From positions 1-33,162 of the forward strand of contig JAABNQ010000041.1 in assembly GCA_009928435.1 (NCBI GenBank): a stretch of 33,162 bases of DNA. The letters run 5' to 3'. The translations under genes and the position numbers were made by a program. Positions 7,708 through 15,937 of the stretch are shown piece by piece (positions within the stretch are counted from its first letter, which is position 1; each line of letters begins with the position of its first letter). Below the pieces are notes generated by a model, which was given only the letters and a program-made list of their open reading frames with translations, had not been told where the DNA came from and did no database searches. This DNA comes from Bacillus sp. HF117_J1_D (lineage in GTDB: Bacteria; Bacillota; Bacilli; Bacillales; Bacillaceae_C).

Positions 7708-9207
7708 CTATTTTACGACGTAAATTGTTTTCATAGTGTCATCTGATGGGCTTTGGAAATAAGCGCCCATTTCATGAAGCTGCTTGATTGTATCGACATG
7801 GGTTTGAGTTATTTCTTCCCCTGGCGTCAAAAGTGGAATTCCAGGTGGATACGGAAGGACGGTCTCCGCGCAGTATGAACCTACTGCGTCCTCTAGCTTC
7901 ATGCGATGGCGTGGCTTGTGAAATGCTGTACCCAAGGATAAAGCCGGTTTTTGAAGTGCTCCTTCCTCTGCAAAAAGAACAATCTCTTTTGTCTCCTGAC
8001 GGGTGAATTTCATCTGCTTCAGCTTTCTGTCGATTGATTTGATTGCTTTCACCACTTTTTCAATATCGTCTTCTTTTTCATTCAGTGAAAACAAGAAAAC
8101 GATATTGCGGGGATCGCTTATTTCTGCCGTGCACTCTTCTTCATAGAATAGATCAAGCAATTGGTATCCAGTTACTGTTTCATCCTTGCAGGAAATAATC
8201 CATTTTAATGGGTCTCTTCTATGAACTTCAACGCTTCCTTCCCAAATCGCAAGCATTTCTAGTTCGTCAGCAATCTGGACTCTTCTTTTTTCAACTAATT
8301 GTACAGTTTTTTTCAGTTCATCCCTTCCCTTTTCAACTAAATATCTTCTGGCAAGGTCCAATGACGCAAGTAATGGATAAGAAGGGCTAGTCGATTGAAT
8401 CATACCGAGTATTTGTGCTAATCGCTCACGGTTAATTAGATCCCCTTTTACATGAAGCATGGATGCCATCGTCATCGCTGTCAGCATTTTATGTGTGGAT
8501 TGAACAACAAGATCAGCACCCTGAGAAAGTGCGGACGGCGGAACTGAGTCCGACTGTCCGAAATGGGCTCCGTGTGCTTCGTCAACGATTAACGGAATAC
8601 CTGCTTGATGACAAGTCTCAGCCAATTGCGAAACATCTTGGCTCATGCCATAGTAATTGGGATTTGTAATCCAGACGGCTTTTGCATCCGGATGAAGCTT
8701 CAAAGCTTCTTCAATATAATAGATATCTGAAACCATGGCTGCTTTTGTCGTTGATTCGATAGCCGGCGCGATATAAATTGGATGAGCGCCAGCCAATAAC
8801 AAGCCATGGAATACCGATTTGTGCATATTACGCTGAACAAGGATCTTGTCTCCAGGCCCGCATAATGTAAGGGCTGCCCCAAGATTTCCAACCGTGCTGC
8901 CTCCAATTAGGAAAAAAGTATGATCAGAACCGAATGCCTCTGCAGCTAGAGCTTGTGCATCAGCAATAAAATCAGTCGGATGATGCAAGTCGTCAATTCC
9001 AACAGATTCAGTCACATCTATTTTTAAAACATCGTGAAAGTGATCGTATCCTTTTTGGTCAAAGACTCTTCCGTCCTTATGGCCAGGAACGTGCATGGAT
9101 GTTCGATTGCTTTCCTCATATTGACAAAGCGCCTCATAAAGCGGAGCTTTGGAATGGTTTGTTTGTTTGTTCATTAATTTTTCAACTTGCGAAATGTCTA
9201 TACTCAT
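7708..9207 (-). CDS. Orn/Lys/Arg decarboxylase, paralog 2 (sigma-54 dependent)
   Basis: 499-residue PLP-dependent basic amino acid decarboxylase. The PLP lysine is K240 in QSTHKM, with DEAHGAHFG at 209-217 and a C-terminal lobe including SYCAETVLPYPPGIPLLTPGEEI. It is a close full-length paralog of the protein at 3783-5279. I chose the ATG at 9207, which follows GGGAGGAG by 8 nt; an upstream in-frame TTG at 9225 overlaps that ribosome site and is not credible. A sigma-54 promoter lies about 130 bp upstream, and the activator gene at 9471-10898 is next. It likely decarboxylates lysine (or arginine) in the cytoplasm, consuming a proton. Confidence 0.92.
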   Translation of the reverse strand: MSIDISQVEKLMNKQTNHSKAPLYEALCQYEESNRTSMHVPGHKDGRVFDQKGYDHFHDVLKIDVTESVGIDDLHHPTDFIADAQALAAEAFGSDHTFFLIGGSTVGNLGAALTLCGPGDKILVQRNMHKSVFHGLLLAGAHPIYIAPAIESTTKAAMVSDIYYIEEALKLHPDAKAVWITNPNYYGMSQDVSQLAETCHQAGIPLIVDEAHGAHFGQSDSVPPSALSQGADLVVQSTHKMLTAMTMASMLHVKGDLINRERLAQILGMIQSTSPSYPLLASLDLARRYLVEKGRDELKKTVQLVEKRRVQIADELEMLAIWEGSVEVHRRDPLKWIISCKDETVTGYQLLDLFYEEECTAEISDPRNIVFLFSLNEKEDDIEKVVKAIKSIDRKLKQMKFTRQETKEIVLFAEEGALQKPALSLGTAFHKPRHRMKLEDAVGSYCAETVLPYPPGIPLLTPGEEITQTHVDTIKQLHEMGAYFQSPSDDTMKTIYVVK

Positions 9208-9337
9208 AACAGCTTCTCCTCCCAATCTTTCTATCTGTTCTTAGTTAAGAGAATCCATATAAAAAGAAGAATGTGATACCGTTTACAAAGCGACTAGATC
9301 ACATGTTTACTTTTTTCGTGGAGCTCAGTTAAATATA

Positions 9338-9355
9338 TTGCAAGTTTTGTGCCAA
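9338..9355 (-). promoter_or_regulatory. Sigma-54 (-24/-12) promoter of decarboxylase 2
   Basis: Minus strand reads TTGGCAC-AAAAC-TTGCAA, matching the consensus TGGCAC-N5-TTGCA at every fixed position. It sits about 130 bp upstream of the decarboxylase start and 115 bp downstream of the end of a sigma-54 activator gene. This is the strongest single regulatory call in the window. Confidence 0.92.
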
Positions 9356-9428
9356 CGAAAAATTTTTATATAAAAGCGGCGTAAACCTTATCAGATCAGA
9401 GGTATTTCATTCAAAATCAGATTGAAGC

Positions 9429-9440
9429 GATCTGTAGATC
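9429..9440. promoter_or_regulatory. Candidate activator (UAS) dyad upstream of the sigma-54 promoter
   Basis: GATCT-GT-AGATC is a short dyad centred about 80 bp upstream of the -24 element, the usual distance for enhancer-binding proteins of the RocR type. It is short, so it is only a candidate. Confidence 0.3.
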
Positions 9441-9448
9441 TATGTAAA

Positions 9449-9472
9449 AAACCGCCGAATATTCGGCGGTTT
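9449..9472 (-). terminator. Terminator of the sigma-54 activator gene
   Basis: Perfect stem AAACCGCCGAAT with ATTCGGCGGTTT directly at the stop codon (9471-9473), followed by a T run on the minus strand. It separates the activator transcript from the sigma-54 promoter downstream. Confidence 0.85.
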
Positions 9473-10898
9473 AATCTTCGATATTTATTTTTATCAGCTT
9501 GTATTGCAAAGTTTGTCGAGGAATCTTCAATAATTTTGCGGCTTGCTGTATATTCCCGTCGGTTTTTCTTAACGCTTCAGTAATCAGGTTTCTTTCTGTT
9601 TCCATCAAAGCTTCCCTCAGTGGTTTAAGACAAATGCGATTCTCGTTATGAATAGATGTTCCTCCACTGCCTGCAATATGCTGCGGGACATGCTCTATTG
9701 AAATTGTGTGTCCATCCATGATGTTCATAGCTGATTCAATAGCATGCTCCAGCTCCCGGACATTGCCTGGCCAAGAATAGTCTTGGAACAAATCCAAAAC
9801 GTCATCACCGATTTGTGTAACCAGTTTGCCGAATTGAAAATTATATTTGCGGATAAAATGCTCTACTAGTAATGCAATATCGCCTTTTCTCTCTCTAAGC
9901 GGAGGAATGTTCAAATTGACAACATTTAAGCGGAAATACAGATCTGACCGCAATGTTTTTTCCTCTATACATTTTTCTGCCGGTTCATTCATAGCTGCTA
10001 TGATCCGAACATTGACAGGATTCTCTTTCGTTCCTCCTACTCTGCGGATGAGTCCGTTTTCAAGAACCCTCAACAGCTTTGCCTGGATATCAAGTGGCAT
10101 AGAGTTGATTTCATCAAGAAACAGCGTTCCTCCATTAGCAATTTCAAACAACCCAGGGCGATCTGTAGCCCCTGTATAGCTACCTTTTGATGTTCCAAAC
10201 AGGATCCCTTCCAAAAGTGATGATGGGATGGCCGCACAATTTTGTGCAATGAACGGTGCAGATCTGCGTGGCGATGCATTATGAATCACTTGAACAAACA
10301 ATTCCTTCCCGGTCCCTGTTTCCCCATAGACCAAGATGGGAGATGATGTTTGCGCAACTTTCGCTGCTTTTTCTTTCAATTGTTTAAAAGGAAGGTCATT
10401 CGTGATAATGTCTATGAACTGATACTTTGCTCCCGATTCTCCTTTTGCAGGCTGCGGCTGGCTGACGGCGGGTTCCACCTTAGCTTGTAAATCAAGCAGT
10501 TTTTCTGACAACTGCTTGATTTTAGTCAGGTCTTTGGCAATTTCTACAGCCCCAACTATTTCCCCATTTACCATGATTGGAAGGGTCGTATTAACCGTAT
10601 CGATCAACACGCCTCGAATATTGTAATAGGATTGATGCTGGTTATGGATGGGCTTCCTTGTATGAATCACTTTCAATAATGTACTGGTTTCAACTGTTAA
10701 GGAAGGAAATACATCCAGCACATGCTTGCCTAGGACCTCTTCACCTTCCACCCCATCGAGCTTTGCTGCAACATGGTTATAAAAAATCGTTACCCCTTTT
10801 GCGTCAACAGCATGGATTCCTTCATCAATTGTACTTAAAATCGAATGGAGAATTTCCTTATCCTTCGTGTCTGTTAAGTTCAATAGCAGGGAAATCAT
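9471..10898 (-). CDS. Sigma-54-dependent transcriptional activator (PAS-AAA+-Fis, RocR-like)
   Basis: 475-residue enhancer-binding protein. A PAS sensor domain covers about 15-125. The AAA+ domain has Walker A GETGTGKE (192-199), the sigma-54 contact loop GSYTGA (239-244, a variant of GAFTGA) and Walker B GGTLFLDEI (256-264). A Fis-type helix-turn-helix lies at the C-terminus (NIQQAAKLLKIPRQTLQYKL). It has no receiver domain, so it is probably controlled by a small molecule bound to PAS, as RocR is by ornithine. The position beside a -24/-12 promoter makes it the likely activator of decarboxylase 2 and the permease. The ATG at 10898 directly abuts AAAGGAG, leaving no spacer; a CTG or TTG a few codons in could be the true start. 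Confidence 0.92.
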   Translation of the reverse strand: MISLLLNLTDTKDKEILHSILSTIDEGIHAVDAKGVTIFYNHVAAKLDGVEGEEVLGKHVLDVFPSLTVETSTLLKVIHTRKPIHNQHQSYYNIRGVLIDTVNTTLPIMVNGEIVGAVEIAKDLTKIKQLSEKLLDLQAKVEPAVSQPQPAKGESGAKYQFIDIITNDLPFKQLKEKAAKVAQTSSPILVYGETGTGKELFVQVIHNASPRRSAPFIAQNCAAIPSSLLEGILFGTSKGSYTGATDRPGLFEIANGGTLFLDEINSMPLDIQAKLLRVLENGLIRRVGGTKENPVNVRIIAAMNEPAEKCIEEKTLRSDLYFRLNVVNLNIPPLRERKGDIALLVEHFIRKYNFQFGKLVTQIGDDVLDLFQDYSWPGNVRELEHAIESAMNIMDGHTISIEHVPQHIAGSGGTSIHNENRICLKPLREALMETERNLITEALRKTDGNIQQAAKLLKIPRQTLQYKLIKINIED

Positions 10899-10923
10899 CT
10901 CCTTTACCGTAAAACCGTTATTG

Positions 10924-10953
10924 TATAAATAGAATGTGCCGAAATTTCGTCAA
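10924..10953 (-). promoter_or_regulatory. Promoter of the sigma-54 activator gene
   Basis: TTGACG (10948-10953) and TTTATA (10924-10929) on the minus strand with an 18-bp spacer, about 25 bp upstream of the start codon. It is a housekeeping-type promoter, as expected for an activator made constitutively. Confidence 0.5.
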
Positions 10954-11084
10954 GTATGCGCCTGAATTTAGGCACTTTCTTATTATATAGGAATTGATGC
11001 AATAAAAAGCAGAATGATGTTAATTCTTTGTCACCAGTCTCCCGCCTTTAAAAAGCGACATCATTGTAGGACAAAACCTCCCCC

Positions 11085-11111
11085 AAAAACAGCCTCTAAT
11101 AGGTTGTTTTT
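11085..11111. terminator. Terminator after NAD(P)HX repair gene
   Basis: AAAAACAGCCT pairs with AGGTTGTTTTT (one G-T pair) around a 5-nt loop, 9 bases past the stop codon at 11120. The stem itself carries the T-run on both strands. Confidence 0.6.
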
Positions 11112-11119
11112 CCCTTTTC

Positions 11120-12676
11120 CTAATAACAGATAAGCCTACTCAACATTTCACGCACGCCTTCAATCAAATCAGGAGCAGCTACTCCGTAATGGGAATATTC
11201 TTTTGCCTTCTCCTCTCCCGCTTTTGCATGTACATAACTTGCTGCGATCATGGCATCTAAAGACTGGGCCCCCTGCGCGATGAACGACGCAATTAAACCA
11301 GTCAGTACATCGCCGCTACCTCCCTTACCAAGAGCATCATGACCGGCCGGGTTAATAAAAATTTCTCCCTCTGGTGACGCAATAATGGAGCGATGGCCTT
11401 TTAACAATAAATGAATACCATACTTTTGTGCAAATTTTTTGGCATGTTCCATGCGTTCTTTCTCTACTTCCGCTACTGTCATGTTCAATAAAATGGCCAT
11501 CTCTCCTGGATGAGGTGTAAAAACGATATCGCCTTTATAGCTTTTCAGTAATGGCAAATAATTTCGGGACAAATACAGGGCGTCCGCATCAATGACAATT
11601 GTTTGCCCTGTAGCTGATTGAAATAATGTTTCCATCCATTTTTCTCCTTCTGGAAATCGGCTCATCCCCGGACCGACTGCGATCACATCAAATTTCTGCA
11701 ACTTGGATGTAATCTCGTGGATGGAACGTTCAGAAAAATGTCCGTCCGTTTCTGAAAGCGGGGAGAACAAGGCTACGGGCACTTGTGCTGCTGCGATTGG
11801 ATAAATATTCTCCGGAATCGCCAATGTAACAAGCCCTGCTCCTGAAAGTAGTGCGCTTTTGGCTGTAAACAGCGGGGCACCAACGTATTGACGCGATCCT
11901 CCGACTACAAGGACATGCCCAAATGTTCCCTTATGTCCATTGATGGGTCTTTTCGGTATTACAGATTGGACAAGCGCTTTCGTGATTACTGAAGGCATGC
12001 TCAATTCAATGTCCTTGACAGTGGAAGGTGGAACAGAGATATCGACAGCCTTCCAACTTCCAACATGTATAGGGCCATCCTGCAAGAAAAACCCCTTCTT
12101 CGGGTAAACGAACGTAATCGTTTGATCAGCATTGATTGCGGGCCCCTCCGCTTTGCCGCTATCACTATTTAAACCTGAAGGAACATCTACAGAAACAACC
12201 TTTTTTTCTTGTGCGACTGTGTTGATCATGGAGATGATTTCAGCATAAGGCTGCCTAACAGGCCCGCTCACCCCTGTACCTAGAATAGCATCAACAATTA
12301 TATTTGCCCGCTCCAGTATTTCAGGAAGGTCTTTTTTAGAATTCTCATGAATGTACTGAATCGGGAGTTCTCTGTTCAAATAAACATCAAAATGAAGCTT
12401 TGCATCCCCTTTAATCCGTTTGGGATCACTAGCCAGGCAGAGGAGACAATCATATCCTTCATCATACAGCCGCCGAGCTATAACAAATCCGTCTCCCCCA
12501 TTATTCCCTGATCCGGCTATTACTACTATTTTCGGATTTTCAGAAGAAAGCTGATGGGTGATTTCTTGTACTATTTTGGCACCGGCATTCTCCATCAATA
12601 CAACACCGGGAAGTCCTATTTTAGTTATCGTATATTGATCCATTTGCTGCATGTCTTTTTTGCCCGCTGCAAACAT
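11120..12676 (-). CDS. nnr: Bifunctional NAD(P)H-hydrate epimerase / dehydratase
   Basis: 518-residue fusion that repairs hydrated NADH and NADPH. The N-terminal YjeF_N half (about 1-215) epimerises R- and S-NAD(P)HX; it shows MENAG, the nucleotide loop AGSGNNGGDGF and DAILGTGVSG. The C-terminal ribokinase-like half (about 235-510) is the ADP/ATP-dependent dehydratase, with HKGTFGHVLVVGGS, VFTPHPGEMA and the GKGGSGDVLTG anion-hole motif. I chose the ATG at 12676 because AGGGAGG lies 7 nt before it; the TTG two codons earlier overlaps that site. It stands alone as a transcript between two terminators. In several Bacilli these two halves are separate genes, but the fusion is common elsewhere. 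Confidence 0.95.
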   Translation of the reverse strand: MFAAGKKDMQQMDQYTITKIGLPGVVLMENAGAKIVQEITHQLSSENPKIVVIAGSGNNGGDGFVIARRLYDEGYDCLLCLASDPKRIKGDAKLHFDVYLNRELPIQYIHENSKKDLPEILERANIIVDAILGTGVSGPVRQPYAEIISMINTVAQEKKVVSVDVPSGLNSDSGKAEGPAINADQTITFVYPKKGFFLQDGPIHVGSWKAVDISVPPSTVKDIELSMPSVITKALVQSVIPKRPINGHKGTFGHVLVVGGSRQYVGAPLFTAKSALLSGAGLVTLAIPENIYPIAAAQVPVALFSPLSETDGHFSERSIHEITSKLQKFDVIAVGPGMSRFPEGEKWMETLFQSATGQTIVIDADALYLSRNYLPLLKSYKGDIVFTPHPGEMAILLNMTVAEVEKERMEHAKKFAQKYGIHLLLKGHRSIIASPEGEIFINPAGHDALGKGGSGDVLTGLIASFIAQGAQSLDAMIAASYVHAKAGEEKAKEYSHYGVAAPDLIEGVREMLSRLICY

Positions 12677-12730
12677 ATCCAATCCTCCCTAATGAATGGC
12701 ATTCAACTTGAAAACCATCTAGTACTAGAA

Positions 12731-12763
12731 AAAAACGAATGATCTCATGACCATCCGCTTTTT
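12731..12763 (-). terminator. Terminator of rlmN
   Basis: Stem AAAAGCGGATG with CATTCGTTTTT (two G-T pairs) and a 9-to-11-nt loop, followed by T on the minus strand. It begins 8 bases past the rlmN stop codon. Confidence 0.6.
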
Positions 12764-12770
12764 CCAAATG

Positions 12771-13838
12771 TTAAACTGCTGATTTTCTTTTTTTGATTTG
12801 TTTACTCCTTAATTGACCGCATGCTGCATCTATATCAGTACCCTGCTCCATTCTGACGCCGCAATGGATGCCTTTTTTCTTTAGCGTATCAAAGAATATA
12901 CGAATAGATTCTGGCTCACTTCGTTGATATTGACCATGCTCGTCGACAGGGTTATATGGTATTAGGTTCACGTATGCAAGATGCCTTCTCTTTTCAAGAA
13001 GCTTGGCCAATTCCAAAGCTTCTTTCTCATGGTCGTTAACATCCTTTAATAAAATATACTCGATTGTGACCCTTCGATTGCTTTTATCTAAATAATAATC
13101 TAGTGCCTCCATCAGCTTGGCTATTGGAAAAGCCTTGTTGATTTTCATAATCTGAGTACGGAGCTCGTCGTTAGGAGCATGCAAAGATAAAGCAAGATTA
13201 ACTTGTAAATTTTCATCTGCAAAGTCATAAATTTTATGCGCAAGTCCGCTTGTTGAGACTGTAATATGCCTTGCCCCGATGGCTAATCCCTGAGGATCGT
13301 TAACGACCCTCAGGAAGTTCATGAGGTTTGTATAATTGTCAAATGGTTCACCAATTCCCATTACAACAATATGGCTCACTCGCTCATCTTTGCCGCGTCC
13401 ATCAAGGAACTTTTGTACCTGCATAATTTGACCGACAATTTCGCCACTGTTCAGGTCACGATTTTTCTTCAAAAGGCCGCTGGCGCAGAAGCTGCAGCCG
13501 ATATTACAGCCGACTTGCGTTGTGACACAAACGGATAGTCCATAATGAAAGCTCATGAGAACAGTCTCAATCAGGTTGCCATCTTCCAGTTCAAATAAAA
13601 ATTTAATGGTCCCATCTTGGGATTCCTGCTTTACCGCCTGTTTGAGTACTTGAATGGAAAAATGTTCATCCAACAACTCCAAGCAGTCTTTATTCACGTT
13701 CTTCATCTCAGAAAAACTGTCAACTCTCTTTGTATATAACCAATCCCACACTTGCTGTGCACGGAATTTTTTCTGTCCGTGCTCGACTAACCAGTCTGTC
13801 AGTTGATCTATTGTTAAGCCATATATTGATTTCTTCAA
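12771..13838 (-). CDS. rlmN: 23S rRNA (adenine-C2)-methyltransferase, radical SAM, RlmN family
   Basis: 355-residue radical SAM enzyme that methylates C2 of A2503 in 23S rRNA and A37 in some tRNAs. The 4Fe-4S cysteines are C111, C115 and C118 ([12 protein letters not shown]), and the methyl-carrying cysteine is C340 ([10 protein letters not shown]). The start is TTG at 13838 with GAGGG 7 nt before it. The sequence is of the type seen in streptococci and lactobacilli ([56 protein letters not shown]), and differs from my recollection of the Bacillus core RlmN next to prpC-prkC. It is not beside those genes here, so it may be a second copy. Cfr, which modifies C8 instead, is more distant in these motifs. 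Confidence 0.9.
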   Translation of the reverse strand: MKKSIYGLTIDQLTDWLVEHGQKKFRAQQVWDWLYTKRVDSFSEMKNVNKDCLELLDEHFSIQVLKQAVKQESQDGTIKFLFELEDGNLIETVLMSFHYGLSVCVTTQVGCNIGCSFCASGLLKKNRDLNSGEIVGQIMQVQKFLDGRGKDERVSHIVVMGIGEPFDNYTNLMNFLRVVNDPQGLAIGARHITVSTSGLAHKIYDFADENLQVNLALSLHAPNDELRTQIMKINKAFPIAKLMEALDYYLDKSNRRVTIEYILLKDVNDHEKEALELAKLLEKRRHLAYVNLIPYNPVDEHGQYQRSEPESIRIFFDTLKKKGIHCGVRMEQGTDIDAACGQLRSKQIKKRKSAV

Positions 13839-13873
13839 TTGAAAACCCTCTTTTCAAATAAATCCATGCTGTT

Positions 13874-13881
13874 ATTATAAT
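13874..13881. promoter_or_regulatory. Overlapping divergent -10 elements for rlmN and the MFS gene
   Basis: ATTATAAT reads as TATAAT on both strands (13874-13879 for minus, 13876-13881 for plus), midway between the divergent starts at 13838 and 13961. The -35 elements are poor (for example TTCAAA on plus). Use of these elements is inferred. Confidence 0.35.
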
Positions 13882-13960
13882 ACTAGCATAGAAATAAGGA
13901 AACAACCTATTTCTTCTCGAGTGATTGAACATAAAATATATATTTCAGAGGTGTTATACC

Positions 13961-15181
13961 ATGGGTGATTTGGGCAATGGAATACATTATAAGTGGCTTA
14001 TTTTGATAGTTGCCACGTTTTCCCAAACCTGTGCCTCTTTTGTTATCTTTGGAATGGGACCGATGGCTGCCTTTTATCAGCAAGCATTCAATCTTACTCA
14101 ATTTGAAACTGGATTCATTGTTTCAGCAGTTAATATCGGGCCGATTTTTTCCATGATAATTTTTGGGAATTTAATGGATAGATACGGTGAAAAATGGGTG
14201 GTGGGATTCGGTTCCGTTTTGCTGGGTCTCAACACGTTTGTCGCCTATTCAATTGATAGTTACATAGTTTTATTGATCAATCTGTTTTTCGTGGGTATTT
14301 GGTATGGAACCGCACAGCCTGGAGGCAGCAGCGCAATCGTCAAATGGTTTCCTGGAAAGCAGCGCGGACTTGCCATGGGTATCCGGCAGACTGGAATACC
14401 GATTGGCGGAGCAGTTGCAGCTGCATCACTGCCTTTCTGTTTCCACCACTTCGGTCTGCACTCTGCCATATTACTGCAAGCTTGTGTAGCAGTGGCAGGC
14501 GGGCTGATCTTCCTTTTCATTTATAAAAATTCGGGAATAGATGCGAAGCAGGCAAAACAATATACCTTCAAGGAAAAATTAATCCGTATCAAAAATAATT
14601 ATCAGTTATATCCTGTATTTTTCATCGGCATCACGATGGTTTCTGTACAGCTCATTATCGTAGCTCACTTAATGGGCTTCTTAAAGGACGCCTTTCATAT
14701 GAACCTTGGTCTGGCTGGTTCTCTGTTAAGCCTTGCCTTGGTTGGCGGCATGTTTGGGAGGGTGATACTTGCATGGATCAGCGACAACCTTTTTCAGGGA
14801 AACCGAAGCAAACCACTGCAAATGACGATTTGGTCAACAGTTTTCATTATGATCATACTGCTCCTTTCGTCCACTCATCTGTCATTATGGGCAGTCGGCT
14901 TGCTGTGTTTCTTTTTTGGATTTCTAGGGATTGGCTGGTATAGCTTATTCATTGTCATGATTGCTGAAAGATCTGACCATCGTTTTATTGGACTGACAGT
15001 CAGCTTTGCACTGACCTTAAACCAATTTTTCATTGTAGCTTCTCCTGCCCTGTTCGGCTTATTAGTCGATTGGACCAATGGATACGTTTTGCCGTTTGGG
15101 CTGTTGGCGGCAGCCATCTCGATTGGGGGAATTTGGTTGAAGTTGACTGAGCAGAAACAGTATTTAAACAATGTTGAGTAA
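13961..15181 (+). CDS. Major facilitator superfamily transporter
   Basis: 406-residue membrane transporter with about 12 hydrophobic helices. The MFS signature between helices 2 and 3 is present (GNLMDRYGEKWVVGFG), as is the glycine-rich IRQTGIPIGGAVAAASLPFCF in helix 5. The start is the ATG at 13961, 7 nt after AGAGGTG; an in-frame TTG at 13925 lacks a ribosome site. It is monocistronic and divergent from rlmN. Substrate cannot be told; the family includes anion and organic acid carriers as well as drug exporters. Confidence 0.85.
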   Translation: MGDLGNGIHYKWLILIVATFSQTCASFVIFGMGPMAAFYQQAFNLTQFETGFIVSAVNIGPIFSMIIFGNLMDRYGEKWVVGFGSVLLGLNTFVAYSIDSYIVLLINLFFVGIWYGTAQPGGSSAIVKWFPGKQRGLAMGIRQTGIPIGGAVAAASLPFCFHHFGLHSAILLQACVAVAGGLIFLFIYKNSGIDAKQAKQYTFKEKLIRIKNNYQLYPVFFIGITMVSVQLIIVAHLMGFLKDAFHMNLGLAGSLLSLALVGGMFGRVILAWISDNLFQGNRSKPLQMTIWSTVFIMIILLLSSTHLSLWAVGLLCFFFGFLGIGWYSLFIVMIAERSDHRFIGLTVSFALTLNQFFIVASPALFGLLVDWTNGYVLPFGLLAAAISIGGIWLKLTEQKQYLNNVE

Positions 15182-15231
15182 CCATGAAGAGCTATAATGA
15201 GCCTATTTGAAGGTACAACAGAAAAAGGTAT

Positions 15232-15522
15232 TTAGCTAAAATAATAGAAGAGACACGCGGACACAACTAGATTGGGTAATCCCATTAAGAACAATCTCGC
15301 ACTTACACTCGTTCTTTTATGCCTTTCTTCCATTGATTCAGAAGCAAAGTTGGCTCGCATCCGGTCACCGCTTACCATTGACCCCAATATGATCATGCTT
15401 AGGATGAGGAGAAGCAGCCCGATTCCCCCGGTAATGTTAACAGCCATATTCATCCCCCAAACTGATAAACTGAGCACCGTTAAAATAGCAGACAGAAGAA
15501 TTCCCATCATGAAATATTTCAA
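15232..15522 (-). CDS. Small membrane protein, three helices (possibly DUF5316 family)
   Basis: 96-residue protein with hydrophobic stretches near residues 3-24, 28-48 and 75-93 and a charged cytoplasmic loop (SESMEERHKRTSV). I chose the TTG at 15522, which follows AAGGGGGG by 6 nt; the longer ORF reading has no ribosome site. It may belong to the DUF5316 group of short Bacillus membrane proteins, from memory only. Its role is unknown. It converges with the MFS gene on one side and diverges from the CWC gene on the other. Confidence 0.65.
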   Translation of the reverse strand: MKYFMMGILLSAILTVLSLSVWGMNMAVNITGGIGLLLLILSMIILGSMVSGDRMRANFASESMEERHKRTSVSARLFLMGLPNLVVSACLFYYFS

Positions 15523-15619
15523 TGTGATCCCCCCTTGTATTTTATATACGTTTGCAGGGCCGCTTTGTTTCAACTAAAATATAATCGTCGCAAAAAATAA
15601 TCTCTGGTGGTGGGAAGCT

Positions 15620-15820
15620 TTGAAAAATAAAGGTGAAGAGTGTCCTATTTGTGGTCATCTCAACAATTGCTGCTACTCTCAGAACAAAAAACTGGGCCAT
15701 TGCTGGTGCAGTCAAGAGTCATTTCCAAAAGAAATTTTTGAACAAGTTCCTCAAGAATATTTATTTAAGACTTGTATTTGCAAAAATTGCCTGGAAAAAT
15801 TTAAAAACAACGCGTTTTAG
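15620..15820 (+). CDS. Cysteine-rich CWC family protein
   Basis: 66-residue protein with nine cysteines, arranged CPIC, NNCCYS, CWC and CICKNC. This matches the small cysteine-rich CWC family, thought to bind metal but with no established role. The start is TTG at 15620 with GGTGGG 5 to 6 nt upstream. It is probably monocistronic. Alternative reading frames over the same region are shadows without a ribosome site. Confidence 0.75.
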   Translation: MKNKGEECPICGHLNNCCYSQNKKLGHCWCSQESFPKEIFEQVPQEYLFKTCICKNCLEKFKNNAF

Positions 15821-15911
15821 TTTACATAATTCAATTACGGTATACTTGTGAGTTTCTCATCTTCTATATTGCCATGCTTTTCTATCATAATCAGCAATTT
15901 AAAGTGAAAAA

Positions 15912-15931
15912 GGGAGCAACTAACTGCTCCC
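15912..15931 (-). terminator. Terminator after the truncated MFS gene
   Basis: Perfect 7-bp stem GGGAGCA with TGCTCCC and a 6-nt loop, followed by five T on the minus strand, 7 bases past the stop at 15938. Confidence 0.75.
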
Positions 15932-15937
15932 AAAACA

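Noticed and set aside
12771-13838. Cfr-type antibiotic resistance methyltransferase
   Set aside because: The motif blocks fit RlmN far better than Cfr, although both share the three cysteines and the AACGQL end.
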